Position numbers and translations under genes: made by a program. A stretch of 7,816 nucleotides of DNA. Origin: an uncultured bacterium. Its GTDB lineage: Bacteria > Gemmatimonadota > Gemmatimonadetes > Longimicrobiales > RSA9. Numbering within the stretch: position 1 is the stretch's first letter; every line of letters starts with the position of its first letter. The notes beneath the pieces were generated by a model that saw nothing but the letters and a program-made list of their open reading frames with translations, did no database searches and was not told where the DNA came from. The stretch covers positions 1 to 7,816 of the forward strand of contig CALKIP010000156.1 in NCBI GenBank assembly GCA_937995995.1, given 5' to 3'. This document shows positions 7,512-7,816 of this stretch, piece after piece.

Positions 7512-7544
7512 GGTGCGGCCTCGACTTCCCGTTCAGGCCGCGCC
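7512..7544 (+). terminator. Candidate hairpin after the operon
   Basis: A 10-base-pair stem forms between 7512-7521 and 7535-7544 (one U-G wobble, the rest Watson-Crick) around a 13-base loop. It starts 12 bases after the flippase stop. An alternative small hairpin GGCCG-GTG-CGGCC at 7508-7520 competes with it. No run of T follows, so it is not a classic intrinsic terminator. It may stabilise the mRNA 3' end or act together with the C-rich tract that follows. Confidence 0.4.
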
Positions 7545-7640
7545 ACACGACGGCCACCCCGGCCCTCTCCTCCCCTATCCCTTGATCCCCCCGTACCCGC
7601 ACCACGCCCCCCGCCCCCCGACCCCTGCCCCCCACCACCC
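7545..7640 (+). other. C-rich, G-poor non-coding tract
   Basis: Positions 7561-7640 hold 53 C and only 9 G out of 80, a sharp change from the coding region. As RNA from the operon this is the C-over-G composition typical of Rho loading sites, consistent with factor-dependent termination. The runs C6 (7607-7612), C6 (7614-7619), C4 (7622-7625) and C6 (7628-7633) are separated by only 1-2 bases. The minus strand therefore carries a strong G-quadruplex motif and the plus strand an i-motif pattern. No credible gene lies here. Confidence 0.55.
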
Positions 7641-7643
7641 CGC

Positions 7644-7790
7644 GAGTCGCCACCCCAGGACCGTGAGTCGACGTTCCAGGACGGCGAGTCGACACTTCAG
7701 AACGGCGAGTCGGCTTCCCACGACGACGAGTCGACACTCGGTGCCCGCGGATTGACGGCTCCGTGCCCGTGGGTCGACGGTTCCGGGCGC
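7644..7790 (+). repeat. Seven degenerate 21-bp tandem units with GAGTCG core
   Basis: Units begin at 7644, 7665, 7686, 7707, 7728, 7749 and 7771, with spacings of 21, 21, 21, 21, 21 and 22 bases. Five have an exact GAGTCG; the last two have GGATTG and GGGTCG. Most continue with AC, then a TTCC-like stretch and an AGGAC/AGAAC-like stretch before GGC. The last two units form a diverged pair sharing GTGCCCG and GACGG blocks. Units are adjacent without unique spacers, so this is not a CRISPR array. The period is two DNA helical turns, which would place cores on one face, and also seven codons, so all plus-strand frames tend to stay open. The array ends exactly where the -10 box of the next gene begins. 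Confidence 0.85.
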
Positions 7791-7796
7791 TAGGCT
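7791..7796 (+). promoter_or_regulatory. -10 box TAGGCT for a leaderless downstream gene
   Basis: TAGGCT fits the TANNNT -10 pattern and ends six bases before ATG 7803, so the transcript would start at or next to the A of the start codon. No convincing -35 (TTGAC-like) lies 16-19 bases upstream; that region is occupied by the last repeat unit. Leaderless genes with this layout are common in Actinomycetota. Confidence 0.5.
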
Positions 7797-7802
7797 GACC
7801 CG

Positions 7803-7816
7803 ATGGGTGAGCAGAA
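7803..7816 (+). CDS. Start of a downstream gene (cut by window edge)
   Basis: ATG 7803 begins Met-Gly-Glu-Gln and continues past the window. There is no ribosome binding site, but a -10 box stands at the leaderless distance, and this context is the only support for the call. Nothing can be said about the product. The separate promoter suggests it is not part of the polysaccharide operon. Confidence 0.4.

Noticed and set aside
7499..7585. 28-codon frame starting in the TGATG at the flippase stop
   Set aside because: Coupled position is suggestive, but the product has no motif, runs through the hairpin and C-rich tract, and the purine stretch is only about 2 bases from the ATG.
7459..7737. Minus-strand 92-codon frame across the repeats
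   Set aside because: Overlaps the flippase end and consists of Arg/Gly/Thr low-complexity sequence; no supporting signals.
7324..7755. 143-codon frame running through the repeats with Ser-Arg heptapeptides
   Set aside because: Its first half is the flippase in another frame. The repeat length is a multiple of three, which keeps every frame open without selection for coding.
7644..7790. CRISPR array
   Set aside because: Units are contiguous and degenerate with no unique spacers, and the repeat length is too short.

Overview
The window is a high-GC stretch (roughly 70% by eye, with strong G/C at third codon positions). It carries six consecutive plus-strand genes for assembly of a cell-surface polysaccharide, followed by about 300 bases of non-coding sequence and the first codons of another gene. 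Starts are ATG, GTG and TTG with strong AGGAGG-type ribosome binding sites. The last gene looks leaderless, with a TAGGCT -10 box six bases before its ATG. Together these favour a high-GC Gram-positive (Actinomycetota). This is an inference: other high-GC phyla with leaderless genes are not excluded.

Layout: 8-1537 is a multi-pass O-antigen polymerase/ligase-type protein (Wzy-like). 1530-2420 is a GT2 glycosyltransferase. 2514-3836 is a GT4 glycosyltransferase with an unusual inter-domain linker. 3839-4840 is a second GT2 enzyme with a C-terminal hydrophobic tail. 4837-6030 is a second GT4 enzyme. 6027-7499 is a Wzx-like flippase of the MOP superfamily. Four of the five junctions are overlaps of 4-8 bases or a 2-base gap, so the set reads as one translationally coupled operon. 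The exception is a 93-base gap before the first GT4 gene, which could hold an internal control element.

How the genes work together: four glycosyltransferases would extend an undecaprenyl-linked acceptor on the cytoplasmic face, Wzx would flip the finished unit, and the Wzy-like protein would polymerise (or ligate) it outside. The initiating sugar-phosphate transferase, chain-length regulator and nucleotide-sugar enzymes are absent and presumably lie to the left. The operon probably ends at 7499.

The non-coding right end (7500-7802) is the most unusual part. It contains a hairpin just after the operon, then a tract that is extremely C-rich and G-poor on the transcribed strand (possible Rho-dependent termination, and a G-quadruplex motif on the opposite strand). 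After that come seven degenerate tandem units of about 21 bp with a GAGTCG core, running directly into the -10 box of the next gene. I see no CRISPR, tRNA, rRNA, insertion sequence or phage feature, and no clear evidence of an entirely new system. The repeat array next to the promoter is the best candidate for something undescribed.
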